Made by a program: the position numbers and the translations under genes. From the NCBI GenBank assembly GCA_025175895.1, contig CM046003.1:94501172-94565171 (forward strand): a stretch of 64,000 nucleotides of DNA, read 5' to 3'. The first letter of the stretch is position 1, and every line of letters begins with the position of its first letter. Below, piece by piece: positions 21,183-32,611 of this stretch. Under the pieces are notes generated by a model, which was not told the DNA's origin, did no database searches, and saw nothing but the letters and a program-made list of their open reading frames with translations. This DNA is from Wurfbainia villosa. Its lineage: Eukaryota; Streptophyta; Magnoliopsida; Zingiberales; Zingiberaceae.

Positions 21183-22503
21183 TCATGGATTTATTCAAAC
21201 TCCATTAAGATAAGTTAAAATAAACCAAACCATGATGGTTTATTTTAAGTTAAAAGCGAACGAACCAACTTTTGGTTCATTCGTTTAAAATAAACCAAAC
21301 CCTTTGGTTTATTCTCATCCATTGGATTAGAACCAAACCATTTTGGTCCATCCATTATGTCTTCATAAGACCACGGCCCATCCACGCTTCCATTGCAGTG
21401 AAACAATTTCATGCTCGCTTTATGTTTGGTCGACCAAACATAGTTTCTCTCGATGCGAGAATCCCATTCTCAAGCTCGTTTTAAATCCTTTGGATTACAC
21501 TCGTTGTCGTGTGACCAAATAGGTTCTCGGTTTATGTTGGTCTATAATTAACCATTAATTATAGAGCGATCATGAGTGGCACCTAGTAGTACATCATGAT
21601 CCCCAATTAGCAGAAAAGATCAGCGGTTGATCGAACTATTTACGAAACCCTTGATGCTCGAATGAATCGTGCCCCATTCCCTTCACTCATCTTATACCCA
21701 CTTGGTTGGGACATGGTCTGTATTGATCCCCACTAAGTGACTCGTCACACCTAGCCCAGTATCATTTCCTCGTCCTCACAGTTCTAGTTACTCCATGTAT
21801 CGAAGAGTACCTTACTCTAAACATGTAATGCTTTGGAAGACTTTAGTAACAATCCGACGAGGCCATGGGTATACATCTCCTGCATGAGAGTGGTGAATCC
21901 TTTATAGGCTATTCAAACACCTTGATCACGCCGACTTATACCCAATCATCCGGGTCCACATCTCCTTAGAGATGTTTGCTTAAGATGTCAAAGCATAAGT
22001 CTCCATGATCAAGATGACTTGAATACCGCAAGTCGAAGAACATCGCACTTAAGCACGGATAAGAACTTCATTGACATATCTATATATGCGAGAGAACCAT
22101 ATGAAGTCTTACGGTGGTCACTCGATGAACTAGTTACCATAACTAGCATCCACGATTAACTCGGACATCACTATGTCTCGGCCCGGTGAGAATCAATTTG
22201 CTTGGATACACCAAGGAGTATACCTCGTGCTAGTCTCCGTGAATTGATGGTGTCGAATCCATCAATTCATCGACTAGGGATAATTAGATACATCACAATT
22301 ACACATGTAGAGATACTCACTAGTTGTGATCCAATCACAAATTCTCTCATGCTGTGAATCGTATCGTGGACATTCAGTAAATGAGTTTAAGATCCAATCA
22401 AATACATAAAACATGTATACTCGAATAGTGAATCTTCATTTATCATATAAATGGTTCATACATAAGGCGATTGCCTTAGGACATCTCTCATATATTACTA
22501 ACA
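21183..22503 (-). repeat. Left (3') LTR of C1, truncated
   Basis: Clear homology to the right LTR from about 21200 (ctccattaagataagtt) to the end, ctcatatattactaaca. It differs from the right LTR by many 1-4 bp indels, unusually often at CAG/CTG sites. Confidence 0.85.
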
Positions 22504-25500
22504 GACTCCCACTTGGCCTAATGCCAATCGCTCGGTATCGATACCATAAGCTCGAACATGACCCTCAAACTTACTTTGAGGTAATGCCTTAGTCAAAGGA
22601 TCCGCTAAGTTCCTTCGATTAGGAATTTTCTCGATTTGTATTTAGTTCCTCGATGATCTCTACGATAAGATGATAGCGGTGACACATGTTTGGATCATTG
22701 ATGAGACCACATCAAGTTCGAGATGAACTTCTTGATCCAAACCGCTTCCTTTTGCTTCAAGCTGCAATGTATTACGCCTTAGTGGCGAGAATCCGCTATA
22801 GTGTCAAGCTTGGAACCTTTCCAACTTATTGCGCCTCCATTCAGGTGAATACATACCCGGACAAAGACATGGAATCATCCTTATGCATGCAGGTAACATC
22901 CGTATACCCGCGTATCACCATGTACCCTTCTCCATATATTAGGAACACATCCTTAGTTCTTCTCAAGTACTTAGGATCGTCTTATGACCACCCAATGATC
23001 CATTCTGGATCGGTAGTATCTGCTCGTGACACTCGAGCATACGATACATCGGGCCTCGTACATAACATAGCATACATGATAGATCCTATTGCGGATGCAT
23101 AGGGAATCTTACTCATGCAAATCCTCTCGTCTTACGTGCGCGGACACATAGACTTGAAGGTGTACCCCATGCGATGGGTAGAAACCTTTCTTGGATTAGA
23201 CATGCTAAACCTCTTTGCTTTTCGGTCTATATATGTAGGCTGCGAAAGACCAAGCAACCGTTTTGATCTATCTCTATAGATCTTAATCCAGGATGTAGGT
23301 TGCTTCTCCCAGTCTTTCATGGAGAATGTCTTGGATAACCAAACCTTCCTTGTTGTAAGATTGAAACATCGTTTCCTATAAGTAGTATGTCATCGACATA
23401 CAATACTAGGAACATTTGCCTCCCACTAACCTTCTTGTACACACAAGGTTAAATGCGGATTTTGTGAAATCAAACTTTTTGATGTCTCATCAAAGCGGAT
23501 ATTCGACTCTGGATGCTTGCTTGATCCATAAATGGATCGTCATGATTTGCATACCTTGGTTTTATCAGCCGATGTGAAACCCTCGGTTGTATCATATACC
23601 GTCCTCGGCGGGTTTCCATTAAGGAAAGCTGTTTTCACATCCATCGCCATATCTCATAATCATAATGAGCCGCTATGGCGGGAGCATCGAATGGATTTAA
23701 GCATAGCTACAGGCGAATAGGTTTCGTCATAATCAACACCTTGTTTTTGGCGATATCCTTTGCCACCAATCTAACCTTATAGGTAATCACATTACCATCC
23801 ATGTCGGTTTTCTTCTTGAAAACCCACTTGCACCCTATAGGCTTTATGCCTTGGTGGGTCGACCAAGTTCGAACTTGGTTTTCGTACATGGAATCCATTT
23901 CGACTTCATGGCACCAAGCCACTTATCCCTTCGAACTTGTCGGCACTTCTTCATGGTAGGCTCCTCATCATCAATGAGTAACACGTCGTTCGATTCACTT
24001 CACGAAATCCATATCTCTCGGGAATATTGCGTGTTCTACGGATCTCTGAAGATGTGGTGTTACAATAAGTCGGTAGATTGCTCATCACTATGAGTTGTTT
24101 TGTGTGCTTCACCGGTATCTCATCAATGTCTATTTGAGTCTCTCGAGCCTCCTCAAGCTCGTGACACTCCCATTGTTTTCTTGCAAGAGAAACTCTTTCT
24201 CTAGAAACACGGCATGCCTTGAAACAAACACCTTTTGTTCCAGGATGATAGAATTAGTAACCCCTTGTTTCCTTAGGGTATCAATAAATAGACATTTATC
24301 GGACTTAGCATCAATTTATACGTCTGATCCGCTTCACATAAGCGAGACAACCCCATATCTTCAAGTAAGATACATGAGGTTTCTTACTATTCCATATCTC
24401 ATATGGAGTAGTTGAGACTACCTTGGTAGGCATTACATTTAACAAATAAGCGGTATGCGAAGTGCATAACCCCAAAAGGACTTGGGAAGAGTCGCATGAT
24501 TCATCATTGACGACCATGTCCAACAAGGTCGATTCGCCTCTCGGATACACCATTATCTTTGTGGTGTATATGGCGGAAGTCCATTGAGACAATATGCCAT
24601 TGTCTCTTAGATAATCAAGAAACTCTTGACTTAAGTATTCACCACCTCGATCCGATCAGTATTTTAATACTCTTGTCATGTTGTTTCTCTACTTCATTTC
24701 TGAATTCTTTGAACCTTTCAAAGGCTTGGACTTGTGTTTCATCAAGAACACATACCCAAGCCGTAGTGATCATCGGTGAAGGTAATGAAGTAGCTATAGC
24801 CTCCTAATGCTTGAGTTGACATAGGTCCACATACATCGGTATGTATTAGACCTAGTAACTCTCCACTCGTTCACCTTTTCGGTAAAGGTAACTTAGTCAT
24901 CTTGCCTTTTAAGCATGATTACATGTATCGTATGAATCCAATTCAAGCGATTCGAATTCCACATCGGTGTAATTCGGACATGCGTTTCTTGCTTATATGG
25001 CCAAGGCGACAATGCCACATGTAAGTCTATTTGATTATCCTTTCGAGCACTCTTGTTGCTCCGATATTGAAAATATCCTTTGGATCGTCAGCGTATAAAC
25101 ACCATTGCTTAAAGTTCGATCCATAAAGAACTCCATTCAAAGTTATGTAACAACAATTGTTACTAAAAGCGTCAAATGGAAACCATTTCTATTTAAACAA
25201 GAAATAGAAATGATGTTCTTTATCAGCGAAGGAACATAAAAGCAATTGTCGATTCTAAGACAAGTCTGCGGGGAGTTCAACAAATACGTTAGATGGCGAG
25301 TGCGGCAACCTTTGCTCCATTCCCAACACGTAAATTTGACTCTCCTTGGCGAGTCTTCTTCTATTCCTTATGTATGTCATTACATATATGTGAGCCACAC
25401 CCAGTATCAATACCCAAGTGTCTGAAATAGAATGACAATCAATAAGAAGATTTACGAAGAAGATGGGGCATCGAGTGCCTTATCCTTCTTCACGGACTCA

Positions 25501-26073
25501 AGATAAATCTTGCAATTTCTTCATGAAATGGCCCTCCTTGCCATAATGATGGCAAGTGCCCTTTGTGCTAGTTCTACCTTTTTAGCCTTTTCTTCTTCCC
25601 TTACATTTGTTCCTTTGACTCCCTCTTAGAACCTTTCTTGAGAATCAACTAACAACACCGTCCCCTGCTCATGCTTCTCGAGAAGGCTCCACAGTCTTGA
25701 CATATTGAAGCGATACCACGAGATGAACCTTCTTGCATCTCGGAGGTGAAGAGGAGCTTGAGACTTGAACCTTTGAATCTCACTTGCTCATCAACCAACT
25801 CACAAAGATGAAGGACTACGATATGAGCATCCATATGCTCATGGCTAGCATGATGCAACTCATTTGTTCAGAATCACTCACATGTTTTTGATAGGCCAAC
25901 AATTGGTCCAGAGTTGCATTGTCACTAGGATGGGCGGGAAGAGGCGCTTCGAGGACATACGCAAGCTTTTCCACCTTGAGAATAATTCTCAAGTTTCTAA
26001 GCTAGTCCAAGAAGTTCGGCCCAGTCAATTTATTTGAATCCAAAATGGAATGCAAATTCAAACACATCATGAT
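22504..26073 (-). pseudogene. C1 gag-pol remnant
   Basis: Minus-strand order is gag (about 26073-25440), protease (about 25420-25090), integrase (about 25000-24430), RT (about 24420-23100) and RNase H (to about 22560). Recognisable pieces include the RT segment PIGCKWVFKKKTDMDGNVITYK (near 23790-23860, read in parts), the N-terminal SKKPHVSYLKIWGCLAYVK (near 24350) and RNase H DPLTKA-like sequence near 22600. Short indels break the frame every 50-100 codons. The intact counterpart is in C2. A purine tract (aagtgggagtc on the minus strand, 22504-22514) abuts the left LTR. Confidence 0.85.
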
Positions 26074-27343
26074 CAATATATTAACTTAGAAATACAAAAT
26101 GAGCATATATGAGAAAGATGATTTTAAAAATGCATCAATATACATTTATAAATCCCATTCATTTTTCGAATTTCAAAAAACCCCAAAATCACTTCGGGAG
26201 ATCGTAGGTCCATCTCCGAATGGGCTGATATCCATCATAGTTATGAACAACCTTGGAGAGAGTCCAACAAGCCATTCATAACTACGACGGTAGGTATCAA
26301 CTATACCGATTGCATATCACGTATATGCAACTATCACAATGTGCTATCAACTAATTGAATGTTCACACATACATCGGGTTGTTAGCACATTAACAAGTAT
26401 GCATCATATGCATAGCACCCAACTTCACCTCCCTTTACATCGACCTTGGAGAGAGTCCAACAAGCCGATGCTCCAGGTTAAAGCCAACCCATTAATCAGG
26501 ACATAGTTTTAATATGGTTAGAGCGCATTCAACCAATTAGCCCAGCTTGGAGAGAGTCCAACAACCAAAGCTAACGATTGACCTCTGACTCTTACCATAT
26601 TAGTATTAAACTATTCCATGGTTTGAACATATTCGAGTTCGAGTAGGGCTCGAGAGAGTCCAACAACCCAAACAAGAAAGCAGAACTCTGGTTCTAACCA
26701 TATTAATGGAAGGTGTAGGCTTTAATATTGATTAAGGGTTTTATGTCTCATCCTCTTTGCATGCAAATAACTATTATCTACATGGCATGACATGACATAC
26801 ATCTACATGTCACGACACGCATGGCATAATGTTATGCATCTAATGCAATTACATGGCATATAATTATGTCATGTATATAATTTCCTTATATGTCATAACT
26901 ATTTATGGAAATAAAATATGTTTAAGATTTGATTCTCCAAATCAAATCATAATTAAATTAGGAAACAAATTTCCAAATCTAATCACATATTTTATTCATA
27001 GAATTATTTGATTAAGGAAAATCTATTTAGGAAACCAATTTCCTAAATCATTAAAACTACTTATGGAAATAAAATATTTTAAGATTTGATTTCCCAAATC
27101 AAATCATGATTAAATTAGGAAACAAATTTCCAGAATCTAATCAAATATTTTATTTATGGAAAATATCAATTTCCATAAATACTTCCAACTTTCCAAAAGT
27201 GGAAGATTTCCATAAATACTTCTAGACTTTCCAAAATTGAAAAATTTCCATAAATACTTCTAAATTTCCAAAATTTAGAAAATTTCCAGAAATACATTAT
27301 GACTATCGCAAAACCATTTTACGATTATGTCGAAACACAACCT
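26074..27343 (-). other. Leader of C1 with repeated motif and AT-rich tandem units
   Basis: A 1.3-kb non-coding leader. A motif around ggagagagtccaacaa occurs four times (about 26251, 26444, 26545 and 26648). Closer to the primer-binding site, AT-rich units built on tttccataaatacttctaa repeat at about 27160-27290, and a longer caaatcaaatcatgattaaa segment occurs twice. The same organisation is found in C2. Confidence 0.75.
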
Positions 27344-27357
27344 GGGCTCTGATACCA
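27344..27357 (-). other. Primer-binding site of C1
   Basis: Minus strand TGGTATCAGAGCCC, 1 bp from the right LTR; initiator-tRNA-Met type. Confidence 0.9.
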
Positions 27358-27358
27358 C

Positions 27359-29570
27359 TGTTGGGTTTCCGGCACCGCGGCGTGTGTGTGTTTGATCATG
27401 TTTCGTAAACATGAGCACAGCGGAAGCAATTAAAATTAATAAATCTATATTTATTACAACACACACAACACACGCATGCATATTACAACAAGTGTAGACA
27501 TAATCGTAAATTAAAATTTGCAATAAAAGAAAATTATCTACATTATACCTTTCGTATGACGTGTAGCGGGAACGGCATCAACCGGAACGATCCTCGTAAG
27601 AATCGTCTCTATCCGTATCCACGCCGAGCTCCTCGGGATGACTTCGCTAAGCCACGAGCTTCGTCTTCGTACGGGTTACTAGCCTCGTGTTGAAGACAAC
27701 GTGATCGAGAGATGATCACGATCCGAATCCAAATTCGGATCCAAAACCGAGTCCTCAAAACTCGATTCTCCGGAGAGGTATTCGTCAACCGTTTGACGAA
27801 TCCTTCGTCCCCCACCTCAGAGGATTACCGGAGATCAAATCCCCGGTAAGTTAGCCGCTGTCGGAGCACTAACCGTCGTCCAAACGACGCTCCGACGAGA
27901 GGAGGAGAAGCTGTCCAGAAAACTGGACAGCTTGGTGGAGGATATAGGCGCCGGCCAACCAAGGAAAGAAAAGGCTCACCTTGATGCCAAACCTATAGGG
28001 GATCACCGGAGGATCGCCGGAGGGTTCACCGGCTGTAGCTTGGTCGCCGGCAAGGACTTGGACGGCGGCACAAAAGCTGGGCGGAGGCAATGAAGGTGTT
28101 GGCGCCGAATAGGAGAAGGAGGGGGTTTGGGCGGCCAAAACTTGATTAGGCTTAGGGTTAGGGTTTAAGCCCTATTTTATAGAGAACTAATTCTCTTAAT
28201 GGTTAATGGATCATATCCATAAAGCCCGTTAACCCGCTCCATTAAGATAAGTTAAAATAAACCAAACCATGATGGTTTATTTTAAGTTAAAACGAATCAA
28301 ACCAACCTTTGGTTCATTCGTTTAATATAAACCAAACCCTTTGGTTTATTCTCATCCATTGGATTAGAACCAAACCATTTTGGTCCATCCATTATCTCTT
28401 CATAAGACACGGCCCATCCACTCTTCCATTGCGACTGAAACAATTTCATGCTCGCTTTATGTTTGGTCCAACCAAACATAGTTTCTCTCGGTCTGAGAAT
28501 CCCATTCTCAAGCTCGTTTTAAATCCTTTGGATTACACTCGTTGTGCGTGTGACCAAATAGGTTCTCGGTTTATCTTGGCCGTCTATAATTAACCATTAA
28601 TTATAGAACGATCATGAGTGGCACCTAGTAGTACATCATGATCCCCAATTAACCGAAAAGATCAACGGTTGATCCAGAACTATTTCTGAAACCCTTCAGT
28701 AGCTCGAATGAATTGTGCCCCATTCCCTTCACTCATCTTATACCCACTTGGTTTAGGACATGGTCTATTGTGTCAGTCCCCACTAGGCTGACTACGTCAC
28801 ACCTAGCCCAAGTATCATTTCCTCGTCCTACGGATTCTAGTTACTCCACATGTATCGAAGAGTACCTTACTCTAAACATGTAATGCTTTGGCCAAAGACT
28901 TTAGTAACAATCCGACGAGAGGCCAGGGGTATACATCTCCTCGCAAGGAGTGGTGAATCCTTTATAGGCTATTCAAACACCTTCGATCACTTCGACTTAT
29001 ACCCAATCATCCCGGGTCCACATCTCCTCGGAGATGTTTGCTTAAGATGTCAAAGCATAAGTCTCCATGATCAAGATGACTTGAATACCGCAAGTCAAAG
29101 GAACATCGCACTTAAGCCACGCAGTAAGAACTTCATTGACATATCTATATATGCGAGAGAACCATATGAAGTCTTACTACCGGTCACTCCAATGAACTAG
29201 TTACCATAACTAGCATCCACGATTAACTCGGACATCACTATGTCTCGGCCGGTGAGAATCACCGCTTGGATACACCAAGGAGTATACCTCGTGCTAGTCT
29301 CGACAGAATTGATGGTGTCCAAATCCATCAATTCATCGACTAGGGATAATTCCGATACATCACAATTACACATGTAGAGATACTCACTAGTTGTGATCCA
29401 ATCATAAATTCTCTCATGCTGTGAATCGTATCGTGGACATTCAGTAAATGAGTTTAAGATCCAATCAAATACATAAAACATGTATACTCAAATAGTGAAT
29501 CTTCATTTATCATATAAATGGTTCATACATAAGGCGATTGCCTTAGAACATCTCTCATATATTACTAACA
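27359..29570 (-). repeat. Right (5') LTR of C1 (2212 bp)
   Basis: Begins tgttgggtttccggcacc and ends tattactaaca. Matches the C2 LTRs at 51178-53384 and 58366-60575. Open frames within it are not genes. Confidence 0.92.
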
Positions 29571-29612
29571 AAGGTGTTATCGGGCGTAAGGGTATGGTTG
29601 TCCAAACAGTTT
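29571..29612 (+). pseudogene. Element A RT, part 3
   Basis: Forty-two bases between C1 and D1 translate as KVLSGVRVWLSKQF, the RT segment that should follow the YVDD region. The last five bases, agttt, are one arm of the D1 target duplication. Confidence 0.85.
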
Positions 29613-30815
29613 TGTTAGGGCAATCTCTTGCCATGATAAGATTTTGATGTGTATGGCAAAGGGTTTAAGTTAGGATGATATTGTTATTTGATATGTGCAT
29701 TGGAGTCTTGCAGGACTTAGTAATTCGCACATGGAGCCTTGGCGGGTTCACCCTCACAACCTCGGTCCTTGAGTCGGTGAAGGATGACTTTGCGGAAGCC
29801 GTGCGCTTGGAGCATCCGAGGGACCGCCGGACGAGATGACTTGAAATGAAGCCAAGGAAGCAGACTTCGGAGGCAAGAGACGCGAAGGAGCATTGCAAAG
29901 CCGTACGCCTGATGCTGCCGAGGGACGTGGCCGCGAACGAATAGAGCTTCGGCGAGGGACTTCGAGTGAGATGAGAGAATGAAGTGAAATGTAAGTAGCT
30001 CATTAGGTGAACTTGGTTGAATGGTTGAGTGTCGGAGACTTGACCGCAAGGGTTAAGGTTTACTCGACCGCTGGAAGCTCAAACTTATGTTAAGTTTGAG
30101 TTTCACACCACCGATCATTGCCATGGAATGGCGATGATTGCTCAGTCGAGTGAGTTCTGGTATCCGATCGATGAGTTTATGCCCGAGCCCGGAGGATATC
30201 GCGGCCGCGAGCGCTAAATGGCCGTAGGCGATCGACTACGGAGGCGGATCGGTAGTGAGGTCCATCAGTCGACTGCCAAGAGTTCCGTTGGACTACAACG
30301 GTTGGGATCCGACGTGTTCGGAGGCCGTTGTAAGGGCAATGATCGCCATGGCGCGTGATCGGCGTGGCGCCAACGGGAAGAAATCAGCCCTCTCTATAAA
30401 AAGAGAGGGTGTGAGCCTTTGAGAGGCTAATGCTTATGCTCTAAGTGATCTTCCTAGTGCCCCACAAGCTCTAAACTCTTCTTACTTGTTTTTACTCCAT
30501 TCTTATTGTAAGAAGAGTGATCTTGATTGTAAAGGTTACCTCCACCTAGCTTGGTGCAAAGGAGAGACCAATAGTGATTGGCTTTGGAGGAGTGATTCAC
30601 CTTGGACGAATCGGACCGTGGATTAGCGGCATAGCCGTGAACCACGTTACATCTTCTTTGTTAGCGTTTGTATTTTCATTTATTGCTTTGTCTTTATTGT
30701 TTATGCTTCCGCTTGCACTAACGATTGTGTAGACGAGCAAACGAATGAGAGAATTCCGACATCCATCGTAAGAGGGCTATTCACCCCCCTCTAGCCGGCC
30801 AATCGATCCCCTACA
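29613..30815 (+). repeat. Left LTR of D1 (1203 bp)
   Basis: Begins tgttagggcaatctc and ends gatcccctaca. TATA box in the loop of an 8-bp inverted repeat (30388-30409). The U3 window about 30105-30370 is much more divergent from the right LTR than the rest. Confidence 0.94.
30388..30409 (+). promoter_or_regulatory. D-family core promoter: TATA inside an inverted repeat
   Basis: CCCTCTCT, then ATAAAA, then AGAGAGGG: perfect 8-bp arms enclosing the TATAAAAA box (30395-30402). Identical in the right LTR (34692-34713) and in D2 (61772-61793). Confidence 0.75.
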
Positions 30816-30817
30816 AG

Positions 30818-30830
30818 TGGTATCAGAGCC
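30818..30830 (+). other. Primer-binding site of D1
   Basis: tggtatcagagcc, 2 bp after the left LTR; initiator-tRNA-Met type. Confidence 0.92.
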
Positions 30831-30877
30831 GAGGAAAGCTTGTCGAGGACTAACCGCCACAACAAGCAACTTTAAAA

Positions 30878-32611
30878 ATGACCGGCTCCAACATCCATCC
30901 TCCGAAGTTTGAAGGAGAATTCGCTTGGTGGAAGAAGCGAATGGAGGTATTTTTCGAAACGGATTTTGATATTATAATTACAATGGAATCCGGTTTCGTT
31001 TTGCCTAGGGATGAAGAGGGGAAGCCAATAGAGAAATCTAGGTGGACCAAAAGGCAAAGGGAAGAGCACCTTGCAAATTCAAAAGCCAAGCATCATCTCT
31101 TCAATGTGCTCCCCCAACAAGAAATCAACCGAATAGGAGAATGCCTAAGCGCCAAGGAGATGTGGGAGAAGCTAATTGAGCTTCATGAAGGCACATCCGA
31201 GGCAAAGCTAGGAAGGAGAGATCTCCTCCGCTCCCAACTATCCAACATTAAATTAGAAAAGGGAGAAAAGGTAACTTCTTTGCATTCTAGATTCAAAGAA
31301 ATTTTAAATAGACTAACAAGTGTAGGAGAAAGACTCTCCAATCGCGATATGATAATGAAGGTCATAGATGCTTTCCCCCGATCATCCAAGTGGAGTTCAA
31401 TGGTGGACTCATTTTACATTTCAAAGAATCTAGAGGTAAGTACTCTAGATGAATTTTTCTCCACTATGGAATTACATGAATCTAGGCTTGAAGGAATACA
31501 AGAAGAGCCAAAAATACAACCTTCAAGGGGAGTAGCATTGTTGGCAAATAAGGGAAAGAAGAAGATAGAGATCTCCTTCTCCTCCGATGACGAAGCATCT
31601 TCCTCCTCCTCCATGGATAGCATCGAAGAAGCCTACATGGTAAGGAGGGTAAGACGTGCTTTAAAAGGTTTTCATTTTCATAAATCAAATGATAGGAATA
31701 GAAGACCAAGGGGGAAGGTCATATGCTACAATTGCCAAGGAGAGGGGCACATAAGGGATAATTGTCCCCTCCTAAACAAGAGCAAGGAAGAGAAGAAAAA
31801 GAAAGAAGAAAAGAAGAAGAAAAAGGGGAGCAAGAAAAAGAAGGAAGAGGAGAAGAAGACAAAAGAAAAAGGGAAGACCAAAGCTCTAAAGGCAAGGACT
31901 TGGGATGACCCATCCTCATCCTCCTCATCATCGGATGAGGAGAATGCCTTTGTCACCAATTTGGCCTTGATGGCCTTTGATGACTTGGATTGCTCTTCCT
32001 CCGAAAATGAAGGATCAAGCTCAAGAGGAGAGAGCTCAAGTGAAGGGGGAGCTTCTACATCCTCCTCATCCGAAGAAGAAGAAGAGGATATGGAAACTAT
32101 GGTAACGAATGCCTCTCCTAAGAAAATAGTTTCCATAATTTCTAGTTTAACTAAGGACTTATTTGGAATGAAAAAGAAAAATAAAAGCATGCTTAATCAA
32201 ATTAAGGCATTGGAAAATAAGCTAGAAAATGCATGCTTAAATGATAATATTTCTTCTAGCTTAAATGATGCATGCTCACATGATCTTTATATGCCATTAG
32301 ATGTCAGTGATGCATGTATAAATGAAAATAGGGCCTTAAGGGAAAAGGTAGATTATTTAACAAAAGCCCTAGAAAAATTCACAATTGGCTCCAACACATT
32401 GAACATGATCCTAGGGAGCCAAAGAGCTAGCTTCAACAAAAAGGGCCTAGGATACAAAGAAAAGAAAAATGAAAAGGCCTACAAATGCCTAATTGCTAGG
32501 GGACAAGATAAAAAGAAGGTAATAACTAGGAAATGGATCCCTAAGGAGTTTTTAGTGAACCCAATAGGAAAGAACTTATTTTGGGTTCCAAAATCCATCC
32601 TTAAGGGTTAG
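30878..32611 (+). CDS. Gag-like protein of element D1
   Basis: Intact 577-residue frame starting 47 bp after the primer-binding site. Residues 1-200 form a copia Gag core (PPKFEGEFAWWKKRMEVFF, then MWEKLIELHEGTSEAKLGRR, then SLHSRFKEIL). A canonical CCHC zinc knuckle CYNCQGEGHIRDNC is at residues 283-296, flanked by RNRRPRGK. A Lys/Glu-rich stretch (about 300-345) and an acidic Ser stretch follow. A helical segment and the family C-terminus complete it (LNMILGSQRASFNKKGLG, KWIPKEFLVNP, NLFWVPKSI). Predicted role: capsid-like RNA packaging. No catalytic domain follows, so transposition would need enzymes from another element. D2 is a broken paralogue; B Gag shares the ends but lacks the knuckle. 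Confidence 0.92.
   Translation: MTGSNIHPPKFEGEFAWWKKRMEVFFETDFDIIITMESGFVLPRDEEGKPIEKSRWTKRQREEHLANSKAKHHLFNVLPQQEINRIGECLSAKEMWEKLIELHEGTSEAKLGRRDLLRSQLSNIKLEKGEKVTSLHSRFKEILNRLTSVGERLSNRDMIMKVIDAFPRSSKWSSMVDSFYISKNLEVSTLDEFFSTMELHESRLEGIQEEPKIQPSRGVALLANKGKKKIEISFSSDDEASSSSSMDSIEEAYMVRRVRRALKGFHFHKSNDRNRRPRGKVICYNCQGEGHIRDNCPLLNKSKEEKKKKEEKKKKKGSKKKKEEEKKTKEKGKTKALKARTWDDPSSSSSSSDEENAFVTNLALMAFDDLDCSSSENEGSSSRGESSSEGGASTSSSSEEEEEDMETMVTNASPKKIVSIISSLTKDLFGMKKKNKSMLNQIKALENKLENACLNDNISSSLNDACSHDLYMPLDVSDACINENRALREKVDYLTKALEKFTIGSNTLNMILGSQRASFNKKGLGYKEKKNEKAYKCLIARGQDKKKVITRKWIPKEFLVNPIGKNLFWVPKSILKG

Larger units (their letters stand above)
21183..29570 (-). mobile_element. Element C1: decayed copia retrotransposon, left LTR truncated
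   Basis: Minus-strand copia element with a full right LTR (27359-29570), a primer-binding site at 27344-27357, a long leader, heavily damaged gag-pol and a left LTR lacking about its outer 0.9 kb. The outer end of that LTR and about 135 bp of A's RT are both absent at 21183-21200, which fits one deletion across the left junction. It is the same family as C2 (51178-60575), whose intact layout guided this call. The left boundary is approximate by about 20 bp. Confidence 0.88.

Noticed and set aside
31726..32190. Long minus-strand frames opposite the D1 gag (and 63151-63570 opposite D2)
   Set aside because: They mirror the Glu/Lys- and Ser-rich stretches of the sense gag as Leu/Phe/Ser runs. 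Antisense shadows with no independent support.
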